Source: Tetrahymena thermophila SB210
Taxonomy: Eukaryota > Ciliophora > Oligohymenophorea > Hymenostomatida > Tetrahymenidae
Reading direction: 5' to 3'
Length of the DNA: 64,000 nucleotides
Assembly: GCF_000189635.1 (NCBI RefSeq)
Contig: NW_002476512.1
Span: 1,488,001-1,552,000 of the forward strand
The notes beneath the pieces were generated by a model, which did not search any database, had not been told where the DNA came from, and was given only the letters and a program-made list of their open reading frames with translations. The stretch's first letter is position 1. Every line of letters begins with the position of its first letter. Both the position numbers and the translations under genes were made by a program. Positions 1-11,089 of this stretch are shown here, one piece after another.

Positions 1-1463
1 TTATTATTTTTTTATTTGGTAAAATCAAGCGATATAAATTATCTCAATAACTAATTAAAAGTTGACAAGTTGAATATGTATCTCCTATCATTAGTAGTAA
101 ATTCTTTCTTTCTTTATTTTACAATTTCCTCAACTCATTATATAAATATCAAAAATTTTGTTAAACTCTTAATTCACATATTATCAGCTAAAGACGATTC
201 AAACCCTTTCTTTTATTCCTTAAGCTTCCCTTCAGATAATTCACTTAACAAATACATAGATTACATATCTTAATTTATACTAATATTTGATTTCAACAAA
301 TATTTTCTGCTTGATATCAATAGAAGAGCTAATTTTAGAAGGATCAAAAAAGTATATGTTGTATTTTAATAGACTAATAAGAAACTTTAATAATTTTTTC
401 TTCTTGTTGAATAAATATTTATTTTATAAATGTTTTTTAAATCTAGTATAATTGTTTTAATTCTAGCGTAATTTAATAGATAGCAAAAGTACCTTTACCT
501 TATCAATTTTGTAATTTATGCAAATCAAAGCACTCATTTTCTTTTATTTTGTTATTATTTTAATCCCCCTTTTTTGATGATAAAAATATCTTTCTATCTT
601 CCTTATCAGAAAGAAATTAATTAATTATTAATTATATTTGACAATTTTTTGTGAAAAATAATCAAGTGATAGATATATAAATTATTATATCCAAATTTTA
701 TTATTAAATGTAAAATGTTAAAAAAATTACTCAGATATCTTAATAAACTCTTAAAACCAATCCAATTAATTTTCTAATTAAAAATAAAATCTGACTTTTA
801 ATAAACAATTAAAAAAAAACTAAAGCTATTTATGTTGAATTTACAAATAAACTATGATCAATCTTAATTCTAATCCTATCTTTAACACTTGCTAAAAAAT
901 TATTTTCTCACTAAAATTAAATACATTTAAATTTTTACCTATTCTAACTCAAGTTAATCTATAAAATTTTGTATTTTTCAATAAAATAGATGATTGCTTT
1001 TATCAATTATAGTATAACAAAAATTAATTAACAAAATTAAAAAATATATATTTTCAATGCAAACAATAAAATAACTAGATTTAAAAAAAACAATTGTGCT
1101 ACTCATTAGCTAATTTTTTATTTTAAAAATGAAAATAAATTAAAATTTATTTAATAAATTCATTTTATTTAAATCAGAATTAATTTTTATTTGAAATAAA
1201 ATAATTAATTAAATAATTTAATTTAAATATTATAAACTATTGAAGACATACAAGAATGCAGATCAATGTTTGTCAAAAGTGTTTATTTAGAAAAAGTAAT
1301 TGAATTTTTTTCAGTAATATTAAAAATTGATGTTAATGTGAACAATCCTTTTATTTCTATAAACTTATCTTCTTATCTATTGCTTATATTTATCATCTAT
1401 ATTATTCTTGCTTAAATATTAAAACTATATTTTAATTATAAATAAAAGATTTTAACAATGTAC
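1..1463. other. AT-rich stretch with a decayed LRR unit
   Basis: No intact gene seen. On the minus strand at about 150-236 a stretch reads like one more LRR unit (KEQKKGFESSLADNM, an in-frame TGA, then IKSLTKFLIFI). It has the residue spacing of the exons at 1464-3107 but has an in-frame TGA and no GT donor, so it looks like a decayed exon. The open frame at 70-273 on the plus strand lies opposite this unit and is probably a shadow. Confidence 0.4.
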
Positions 1464-3107
1464 TCAAGAGAGAGATACAATTTCTTTAACTGTGAGCTCT
1501 TTTCAAATAAAGAACCTAGTTATAATGCTCCTTAGTTGCCTATCTAATTTCCACTAAAAAAACATACAAAAAAATAAAAATAAAAATTAAGTTTTGTAAT
1601 AAATAAAAATTATTAAATTAATAATTTTATGATTTTTAGTTAAAATTCTAAGACATATTTTAACTTTATTTAATTCAAACTATAATTTATTTTAACCACA
1701 ATAAAATATTAAAAATTTTAAAAGTAAAATAAATTATTTCTTCATAATATATGAAACTGCCTTTTAATAAATTAAATTTACTATAATCTAAGAGTATAAG
1801 AATTTAACTTTTTGCAATCTATAGAAACTTAGCCCAGACTATTTGCTCCTTTTACTCCAATTCTATTATCGCTTTATTTAAAATAATTTTTGTAAAATGA
1901 TCTAAACATTTTAAAAACAACAGACAAATGAATGAATGATGATTAAAGCTTTGAATAAGATAAGAATAAAATGGTTTGATTTATAAGTAAATTTATTAAT
2001 TTACATAAGATCGATGCATAAATTTTACAAATTCTGACATTTTGCTAAAGCAGAACCTAAATTTTGAGCTCCTTACTCATCAATTTTGTTTCCTCTTTTA
2101 AAATTTTTAGTAAAATATTTAATTTAAATTAGAGTATTAACCTTTATATACATTTAATCCAATACAATATATTATAATATGATTAGAAGATACAGAATAT
2201 TTTACAGTAATTAATTTAGTTTATAAAATTTACATTTTTAATTAAGGTGGAGAGGGAGAGGGGTGTAATAAAAATTTATCCATTTAAAAAAACCAGTTTC
2301 ATATGTTTTATTTTGAAGTTTTTAAAAAATCTAAAAAACTTCTTAACCCCTCAACCCCCCTTAATTAAACCGCTAAATAAAATTATAAAGTTTAAAAATA
2401 ACCTTAACCATAGAGTCAAAGATGTAAGTAGAGAGCTATTAGCTAGCTTAGATACTATTTTTGAAGCTCCTAGTTATCCTATATTATTATAACTTTAAAA
2501 AAATAAATTAAAAAAAAAAAATTAATTGTAATTCTTTGTTCTCTTAAATTTTCTAAAAATTAAATATGAATAATAAATAATTTAAATTCGTTTTACTCTA
2601 AGGATATTATAACTGATTTAAGATTAACTAACTATTTTAAAGTAGATCCAATTATTATAGCTCCTTATTGCGGCACATTATTTGACCTTTAATAATATAA
2701 AATACTAGTTTAAAATTTAATTTGTTCAGATATATTTATTAAAATTAATAAAACATTTAAAATTATTAATAAAAGTTAAAAATATACTAAAACCAAAGTT
2801 ACAATACTTCTAGGTTTTAACATTTAGCTAAACCAAAACATAAAACACTAACATCACTTTCATTTATCTTATTATTCCTATTTTTTAAAAGATATTTAAA
2901 ATAATTTTGTTATTATTAATATTTTTTATTAATTTTTTTAGAAAATAAAATATAATTGTTGAAATTTTTGTCATTAAAAAATATTTTTGAAGTTTTTTAT
3001 ATTTTTTATTGATTTACTCTAAATGAATTGATAAGATCTTTAGATTTATACAGTTTGAGAGAGCGGATCCTAGATTAGATGGAATTTTCTCTCCTTAATT
3101 GTTATCA
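1464..3107 (-). CDS. LRR exon array, one repeat per 90-nt exon (partial gene)
   Basis: Six exons read on the minus strand in ciliate code: 3018-3107, 2597-2686, 2403-2492, 2005-2094, 1782-1871 and 1464-1553. Each is exactly 90 nt, starts after AG, ends before GT, and carries two bases of a split codon at its end, so all introns are phase 2 and any exon can be removed without shifting the frame. Each encodes one ribonuclease-inhibitor/NLR-like leucine-rich repeat with the pattern N-x-I-G-x-x-G-A-x-x-L-G-S-x-L-x-x-C-x-x-L-x-x-L-x-L-x-L; for example 2005-2094 reads NKIDEQGAQNLGSALAKC. Introns are 104-331 nt and have diverged. I found no start exon or terminal exon. Upstream on the same strand is a broken copy of the C-terminal part of the neighbouring GTPase gene, so these exons may be the 3' half of a former GTPase-LRR gene. 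It could be a living partial gene or a pseudogene; no exon is broken. Confidence 0.65.
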
Positions 3108-3400
3108 CTATAAATATAAATAAATTAATTAACAAATTAAATATTCTTTTATATTAAAAATTTATATTTTGTAATTATGAGCAAAATCAAACAAAATAGC
3201 TTTTTTATAGAGTCTAGATAAGGCATATGAGGTTAAAAATAGTTACTTAAAAAAGATTTCTAAGATGGTGTGCTTATCTAAATTTGATTAAAGTAGCTTT
3301 TTATTTAAAATTATTATTTTTGTTTTAACTAATTTTTTTTGAAAGATACATTTTTGATTGAATTGTATTTCCAAGTTTACTACAGAGACATCATTTTTTT

Positions 3401-3427
3401 TTATTTTATTTTATTTTATTTTATTTA
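3401..3427. repeat. (TTTTA)n microsatellite
   Basis: About five tandem TTTTA units inside the presumed intron between the GTPase-like remnant and the first LRR exon. The matching intron near 4730 in the neighbouring copy lacks the expansion. Confidence 0.7.
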
Positions 3428-3529
3428 TATTTTTTTAATGAAATTTATTTTTGAAAAAATTTAATTAATTTATAAAAATAATACTTAAATAAACAATTAA
3501 AAAAAAAATTTTAAAGACTAAAAATTAAA

Positions 3530-4221
3530 TCGAATGAGTTAATTACAAAAACAAATTTGACAAATATAAGTATCTATCTACTTTCTATAAACTTTTGACT
3601 AAATATTAATAAATTAAGATTTTATATTATTTCTTTATCTTTTAATTTTAACTATAAAGAATCCTCGGGCTTTTTATCTTCGTTTCTTTTAAAGCATTTT
3701 GATCCCTTGCACTTAACAATTTCAGATAAGGTATATTGCTCATAAAGATAGTTTATCTTGGTCACAGCAAGATTGCAGTAGCTATTAAATAAGATAGGAA
3801 ACTATAACCCTTCCTTAGAAATCCGTTTCCAAATTCAATCTATTATTCATAAATGTAGCTATTAGTTATTATTAAACTTATAAATTCGCAAAGGCACTAC
3901 TAAAATTCTTTAAGCCAATCATTTAATTCTTTTAAATTAGTAGCTTTATTTAAGGATTCCTATATTATATTCTTTGCTTTTTATATATGATTGGGTAAGC
4001 TTAGTAAGTTTTTCATGACTAAAATGGTTGTAGAAGGTATCAATAATTTATTTTATTTTATAATATTTAAAACTGCTCATAGTTATTATTTTGAAGGTAT
4101 TCAGATAATATTTCCTTCACTATATAATTAGAAATTGAGTCTAATAAGTTGGACTTATAAAAAAATAATTTCATTAATATTTGCTTATTCTCATCATTAG
4201 AAAAGTTTTTTTTTCTAGCTA
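3530..4221 (-). pseudogene. Broken copy of the C-terminal part of the GTPase-like gene
   Basis: This stretch closely matches about 5275-5970, the C-terminal coding part of the intact gene at 5042-9238, on the same strand. It is not intact. Relative to the intact copy it has a 40-base deletion near 4095 that shifts the frame into a TGA, an extra A near 3981 that shifts it again, and it lacks the segment corresponding to about 4895-5275. At about 4222 the similarity stops abruptly and switches to the sequence found upstream of the intact gene (4222-4335 resembles 9385-9495), so the GTPase domains and start are missing. It is followed about 420 bases downstream by an LRR exon, exactly as the intact gene is. 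Read as a decayed tandem duplicate with a large internal deletion. Confidence 0.75.
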
Positions 4222-4369
4222 TTAACTCAGATTTTAATAGGTTAATTATCTACTATTGAATAGAACGATAGTTAAATTTTTACTTTTGAATTTTTTTATA
4301 CATTTACTATTTGTTTCAATTGCAAATCATAAATTAAATATGGAAATTTGGGTGACCCTCTTTTTATGG

Positions 4370-4459
4370 ACAAAAATATATAAAATGAAAATTAGATTTA
4401 TATAGTTTGAGAGAGCAGGTCCTAGATTATATGGAATTTCCGCTCCTTAATTTTTATCA
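4370..4459 (-). pseudogene. LRR exon that has lost its splice donor
   Basis: Close match to the LRR exon at 3018-3107. It keeps the acceptor (AG just upstream on the minus strand) and the residues NQGAEIPYNLGPALSNYINL, but the sequence diverges right after this point and the GT donor is gone. If read on, the frame runs to a TGA at 4327-4329. It sits immediately downstream of the intact GTPase-like gene and next to the upstream-flank copy at 4222-4335, so the tandem-duplication breakpoint apparently falls inside this repeat. It could serve as a terminal exon if the GTPase gene splices into it. Confidence 0.5.
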
Positions 4460-5041
4460 CTTATAAATTGTACATATTCTTTAAGATAAAAAAATTTTAA
4501 TTTTGAGCAAAATCAAATAAAATAGCTTTTTTATAGATTCTAGATAAGACATATGAGGTGTTACTTAAAAAAGATATCTAAGATAATGTGCTGATCTAAA
4601 TTGGATTAAAATAGCTTTTGATTTAAAATTATTATTTTAATTTTAAACTCTTTTTTTTGAAATATTCATTTTTGATTCAATTGTATTTGCAAATTTATTG
4701 TAGTGACACCATTTTTTATTTTATAAAATTTATATTTTTTTTAATGAACGAAATGTATTTTAGAGAAATAAATATTTAATTAATAAAATTAAGATTTAAA
4801 TAAATAATTTATGTTTATTTCAATAAACATTTTAAAGAAATTTTTAATGACTAAAAATTAAATTAAAAGAGATAATTACAAAAAAAATTAAACTAAAAAG
4901 CAATTTCTTGCTTACAACTTAAAAAATTTCATAAACTTTGAAGTTGTTTTAAATAAATTTGTAGTGTATTTTTTAAAGAGAATACTTATTAACATGTTAA
5001 TTGCTAAAAAATTATTTAATAATAAAATTTTTAAAAAACTT

Positions 5042-8000
5042 TCATATAAACTTTTCTTTAAGAAATTAAATAGAGTTAAAAAAGTCAAATAATCTGAGAT
5101 TGTTTTCATTATCGTTTGATTTAAGTTTCTTTTCTAATTTATTTATAAATGGCTAAAACTAGTTTTCCTTTTCAGCTAATTCTAGGAGATCAATTGAATA
5201 AACCAAATCACCATCCAAATTGTACTATGAAGAAAGATATGTTAAATTAGGCTTCTTTTATCCTTTCAGTAGTTATAAGTATCTACTTTCTATAAATTTT
5301 TGGCTAAATGTTAATAAATTAAGATTTTATATTATTTCTTTATCTTTTAGTTTTAACTATAAAGATTCCTCAGGGTTTTTATCTTCATTTCTTTTAAAAT
5401 ATTTTGATTCCTTACACCTAACTATTTCAGATAAGGTGTTTTGCTCATAAAGATAGTTTATCTTGGTCACAGCAAGGTTACAGTAGCTATTAAATAAGAT
5501 AGGAAAACGATCACCCTTTCTAAGTAGTCCATTTCCGAATTCAATTTATTATTGATAAGTGTAGCAATTAGTTTTTATTAAACTTACAAATTCACAAAGG
5601 CACTACTAATATTCTTAAAGTGAGTCATTTAATTCTTTTAAATTAGCAGCTTTCTTTAAGGATTCCTTAATTATATTCTTTGCTTTTGTGTATGATTGGG
5701 TAAGCTTAGTAAGTTTTTCATGACTGAAACGATTATAGAAGGTATCAATGATTTGTTTATTGTATTTTATAATATCTATGACTGCTTATAGTTATTATTT
5801 TGAAGGTTATTATTTTATTTCAAAAATATCTTAATCAATTTAGAATTATTCAGATAATATTTCCTTCACTATATAATTAGAAATTGAGTCTAATAAATTG
5901 GAGTTATTATAAAATAATTTCATTAATATTTGCTTATTCTCATCATTAGTATAAGTTTATTTTTCTAGCTATCTAAACAATTCATATCCTTGTTTCTATT
6001 TTAATTATTAGTAATTTTATATTTTTAATTCTTTCCTTAGCAATTCAGCCTTTTGGAAATTCTAAAGTTGCAAGTTTTTGTGTTGCTCATCAATAATGGT
6101 TTTAAAAAATAAGCCAATAGTGTTATCAAAAGTTTTTTTACTTGTGTATATTTATGAAGAAATAAAGTTGCCCAAAAGTCCAAAAACTGCTGCCACTCCT
6201 CCTACAGCCCACCCATAACCAGGCACAAAAAATGCTAATAATCCAATCAAAGCACTGATAGAATTGGATGCTGTATTCAAGGTCATCTGCTTTCCACAAA
6301 TATATCTTTTGTGATAAGAATGAATATCAATTCCGACACTCAGAGCTGCAGCGACCATATTTACTATTAATAAACCTATATTAATGCCTTTGATTACATT
6401 GTATGAATAAATTAGTAGCTCTGCCTTGCTACTAAAATAAGCAGCGTATCTAAATATTTATCCTCCCGTACCGATGATTATATTGATTCCTTAGAAAGCC
6501 TAGCCTATAATTGAGTATACCTTATCTTAGCTTTAATTATAATATTTATTAATGCATTTGTTTTAAATGTGCTGTAAAAGAGTAATTTCTTATATAACCT
6601 TCAACTTTACTAATTCTTCCAAAATTATTAAATGCTTTTCATTATTAATATCTATAAATGGCTTTAAATAGTGTAAGAGTTAGCAAAAATAAAATTACTT
6701 TCTCGATAATAATTTATTTTCCTTATTTTATTATTATTCAAAAAGAAGTGAAGGCCAATAGTGTATAATCAGAAAATGTCTTAGAATATCATTCTGTTTT
6801 TGATTTTAGTTTAACTAATTATCATACTATTTATCATTATTATTGATATCTTGCTCATTCTAATTTATTTTTTAATCAAAAAAGCTATTTACTATTTCTT
6901 TAACTGTAGGGTCATTTTGATAATCTTCAATTACACCAAATTAGAGATTTTCTAACTCTTTTAAAATCTAAACTTTTTATTGAATCAGATTGGATAGATT
7001 ATCTGTTTATCCTGATTCCATATTATTTTTACATTCATCTATTTCTTTTATGATGCTGTAGAGAATCTGATATTTTTGATGAATTAATTAATATGACTAA
7101 ATATAATCTTGCTTGTCTTTTATTAATCTAAAATTGTTTATTTTTTTTATTTTAAGCAATATTTTATCATCAACAGTGAGTGGACTTATTTAGTTGATCC
7201 CTTAAAACAATAAATTCTTTTATTCTTCATCCTCTTCTTTACTTATTTTTTTGTATTTACCTTTCTTTGTATAGTAATTGCTATTGAATTCTACACATTT
7301 AATCTCATTTTTATTATAATAAACCTTCCCAGTATTTACCTTTTCAGATATTCTATCCACTTAGAGTATTTTTAATTTCATTAATTCTAACTCTTCTATA
7401 TCATTACTTACTTCAATTTGGTTTATTTCTTTATTCTCTAATAACATATTATTCAAATAATCAGAATCAACTAAAGAAGTTTCTTAGTCAAATAATTGCT
7501 TAATAAAAATCAGTAATTTTTATATTATTTGGTCTAATGTGTTTCTAAAATCTTTATCTGCGTTTCTCATAAACAGAATTTTGAATTCTAAAATCTGATT
7601 TCTTCTCAGAAAATCTGCAATAATTTTAAGATTGTCAAAAGGATTGCTTTGTTGCTCTGTTCCCTCAAAACCAGGAGTATCAATGAAATTGTATCTAACA
7701 TTTTCATATTCAACAGGATAAATTTAGCAATAGCTAGTCATTGATTATCTACTATTACCTCTAAGCCCTTTCAATTAGGTTAACTGCTCGATCAAAGAAG
7801 ATTTGCCAACCTGAGATTATCCTAACAATAATATATACTAAACTTCTTTTTCTGGATCTATCTTTTAGACACGATTTTCTAAATCTAAAATCTTCTATAT
7901 TTTTCTATTTAAATGGCTTTCTTGATTTTGAATATAGTCTTTGTATTCATAAAATTTATTATTTTATTCAATATTTGACCAAATTTGCTCTTTTAAAAAG

Positions 8001-9238
8001 TCAACCATAATCTCATCAAACTCTTCAAGATCATCCTTGCTTTCTTTGTCAAAAAATGTTTTGACAAAAATATGGAAACTATTTGCATGCTGAATATAAT
8101 TGAGAGCTTTATCTTTTTCAGAAAATATTTCTTGTCTGAACACTTGTAAATTATCGCACTTAAGATGATAGTTACACTCTTTCCATTTCAAAAAATTGTT
8201 GCTGTTTTAGAACTCATCTATAAGTCTCTCAACTAAATTAGGATCCAAATTTTTTTCTCCAAATAATTCAAACAAAAAATATGTATAGATAAATTCTTTC
8301 AGAGTTTTTTGATGAACTTAAAGATCTTTGTTTGAAACATAAATAAAGAATAAATCTTTTATTTTAATATTTTAGTCAAAAAGATATTTTGCAATATCTA
8401 TTAAGATCTAATAGCGATTTTTTTATGTGTCATTAATACCTGGAGTGTCTATGTATTTTATTCCATTTTTTTCATAAAGACTGCATTCCTAAGTGCATGA
8501 TTATTAGTTGTCATTAGATTGAATCCTTTAATCACCAGTAATCTTTCTTATAAAACTACTTTTTCCAACTCCTGTAAAGCCCAAAACTAACACTGTTTAG
8601 TAAACAACATCATCTTAAGGTGTTGGTGTTATGAATTCAGATGGAGAATTGTTGATTATAATATCAGAATTAGAATTTTAACTTTGATCTACTTTAGATT
8701 CTTAAATCATACTATCTAAGAATGTCAAATTACTAATATTAGAAGAATTCTGATTTTATTGTTGAATTACCTTATCATAATATTGTTTATACATTTCTTT
8801 TATTTTTATGCAATTATTCCTCATTTTTTCATCTAAATGTAGATGCTCAAATTTTATACTAGCTATTTTGTATTTATAAAAGTAAAATAAATCTGGATCG
8901 TCATATTCAAGTTACGCTATCTGTTCACTTAGATCATTAAGTAGCTATTAAAGCACATCATCATTATTATTTTATGAGTTGTTTTCGGTAATAGATTCTT
9001 AATGGCTTTAGTTGTTTTAGTTAATACTGTTTACCTCTTACCATTAGCTATCTCTTAAAGGAGTAGGTGTATCTAATAGTAGTTCCTTATTTTTCTATTA
9101 TATTATATTATTGATCTAAATATCTAGCTATTAAATTCTACTTTGCATTATATCTATCTATTTATTTTATTAATCTTATCTTTATTTGTTATCTTTGATT
9201 ATTTATTATTTGGAGATACTAATTAATATTTTGAACAT
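5042..9238 (-). CDS. Large protein with two P-loop GTPase-like domains and a Gly-rich membrane segment
   Basis: Single open frame of 1398 residues in ciliate code, from ATG at 9238 to TGA at 5042. Two nucleotide-binding modules are visible: a P-loop GFTGVGKSS near residue 220 with DTPG near 264, and a second P-loop GQSQVGKSS near 473 with DTPG near 520. These are the Walker A and G3 motifs of TRAFAC-type GTPases such as AIG1/GIMAP or MMR_HSR1; I did not identify a convincing NKxD motif. Residues about 900-1030 contain hydrophobic, Gly-rich stretches (for example ALIGLLAFFVPGYGWAVGG), suggesting a membrane-inserting hairpin. The remaining 370 residues are charged and probably helical. The ATG is the first in frame after AT-rich leader; an upstream start is not excluded. 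A broken copy of the C-terminal part lies downstream, and LRR exons follow both copies, so the end may be spliced to an LRR exon rather than stopping at 5042. Function unknown; a signalling or immunity-type GTPase is an inference. Confidence 0.8.
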
Positions 9239-11089
9239 TTATTGAGCTATTATCAGATATAAATTCTTAAAAATGATATAGATAGTTAACAATTTAATTG
9301 ATCAGAAGCAAATATTCGTATATTATTCATTTAATATTATATATTATTAATCATTTCAACTAAAAACCTATTCAATTTAAGATTAACTCAGATTTTAATT
9401 GGTGGGTTATCTTCCATCAAATAGAATGATAGATAAAAATATCTTTGTTTATTTATAAAATTTTGTGTGTGCATTTATAGTTTTTTTCAATTGAAAAATA
9501 GTAAAAGTAATATTATAAAACTTAACAACTTCTAATGTAATAAATATTATAAAATTAAAATTTTATTGGCATTTTGGCATAATCAATCATTTATTTGCTA
9601 ATATTTTTTTTAAGATTTCGTTTTAGTATGTTTATTTAAGCTTAATAAATTATGATAATTACTGTAATATTTATGTTTCAATGCCACAATTATTCTAAGT
9701 TAATTAATCAAGTTGTTGTTCTATTAGATTTTCCATATATTCTATAAAAGAATCAAAAGCCAGGTGATGATCTAAAATCAACCAAGGTATTTAAAAAAAG
9801 GATCTAAATTAGGTGCAGTAATAAAATAGATTTATTAAAAAATATTTATTTAAACAAACAAACAAAGCTGAGTGTTTTTCAACTTATCTAGTTTATTCAA
9901 GCTTAAGTATTTCATTTTTACAAATAAATTTGAGAAGAAGAAAAATTACTAAATGAATATTATAAAAAATTCAAGAAATGTTTATAATAGATGATATCAT
10001 ATAAAATTATTACTTTTTGTTTTACTATTTTAAAATTGAAATAGAATGCAAAATAACACTATTTTTGGTAACTAAAATTAAAGCAAAATCTTATTAAGAA
10101 TTGATATTTTTGATTGCTGATCAGGAAGTAAATAACAATAGATTGTCTTTTATTATTGTATTTCAAATATTAATAATTTGTTTTTTTATTTTTTGTGATT
10201 TTTGATTAAGAATAAATATCAAAACATATTTTGTTCCTTCCAACAAAAAATAAATACTTGATAGTATTTTAGTTTATATTTTACATTTTATTCTATAATT
10301 TTTAAAAATAATTGCTAAAAATTTTAATTAGCCTCTCTTAAGTGCTAAAATATAAAAATATTAATACTTTTAAATGTATTATTTTCATTTTATAAAACAT
10401 AGAAAAATGTTAAGATTCACCTTCATTCTCAATCATAAGTTTAAATATTTTAAATAATGAAAAATAAAATTGAATAAATATAAAATTAAATATTATCAAT
10501 CAAATTTTAAAGATATTAATTAATTCATAACCAAAAAAAATTTATAACTAATTACATTTTTTATCAAATTTTTATTTTTAAATAAAAAAGGAATTTAAAT
10601 TAAAATAATTTTTAAGGAAAAACAGTTTATTTTAAAGAAAAAAACAAAGTGATTAACAGTATTTGTTCATTTATTTAAATTATAGAAAATAAAATATATA
10701 TTTTTTCCTTTGCAAAAGAAAATAGATTGTTTCTATTACTAATTAAATATTCTTCACATATGACTTCAATGAAATAAATAAACAAAATAAAAAAATTATT
10801 TTATAAAATAAAATAGCGATAAAAATACTATTAAAAACTCAATTTTAATATTTAAATAAATCAAATTTTAGGAGTAAAAATAACTAGATTTTAATAATTT
10901 TAAAAATATCAAATTAATTATTTACTTGCATCTTAATTTTATAACATGTAATTAGGTTTTAAACAAATGACGAAAGAATAGCAACAAAATTTAAAGATCT
11001 GTTAATATTGTTTGTATTTATTTAATTGAGTTTATAGATTTTATTTTTACTAATTAACAGTAACTTAACTATAATATTTAAAATTAATT
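9239..11089. other. Divergent intergenic region
   Basis: AT-rich spacer between the minus-strand GTPase-like gene and the plus-strand channel gene, so it should hold both promoters. The part at 9385-9495 is duplicated at 4222-4335, upstream of the broken GTPase copy. Nothing else recognisable. Confidence 0.6.

Noticed and set aside
2346-2361. CCCCTCAACCCCCC as interstitial telomere repeats
   Set aside because: Only one partial CCCCAA-like unit; no tandem run. Single GGGGTT occurrences elsewhere are equally unremarkable.
2247-2492. 81-residue plus-strand frame starting MERERGV
   Set aside because: Runs antisense across a 90-nt LRR exon (2403-2492) with correct splice sites; low-complexity and without support of its own.
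4912-5109. 65-residue minus-strand frame overlapping the end of the GTPase gene
   Set aside because: Out of frame with the 1398-residue gene; rich in Leu/Phe/Lys as expected of AT-rich DNA by chance.
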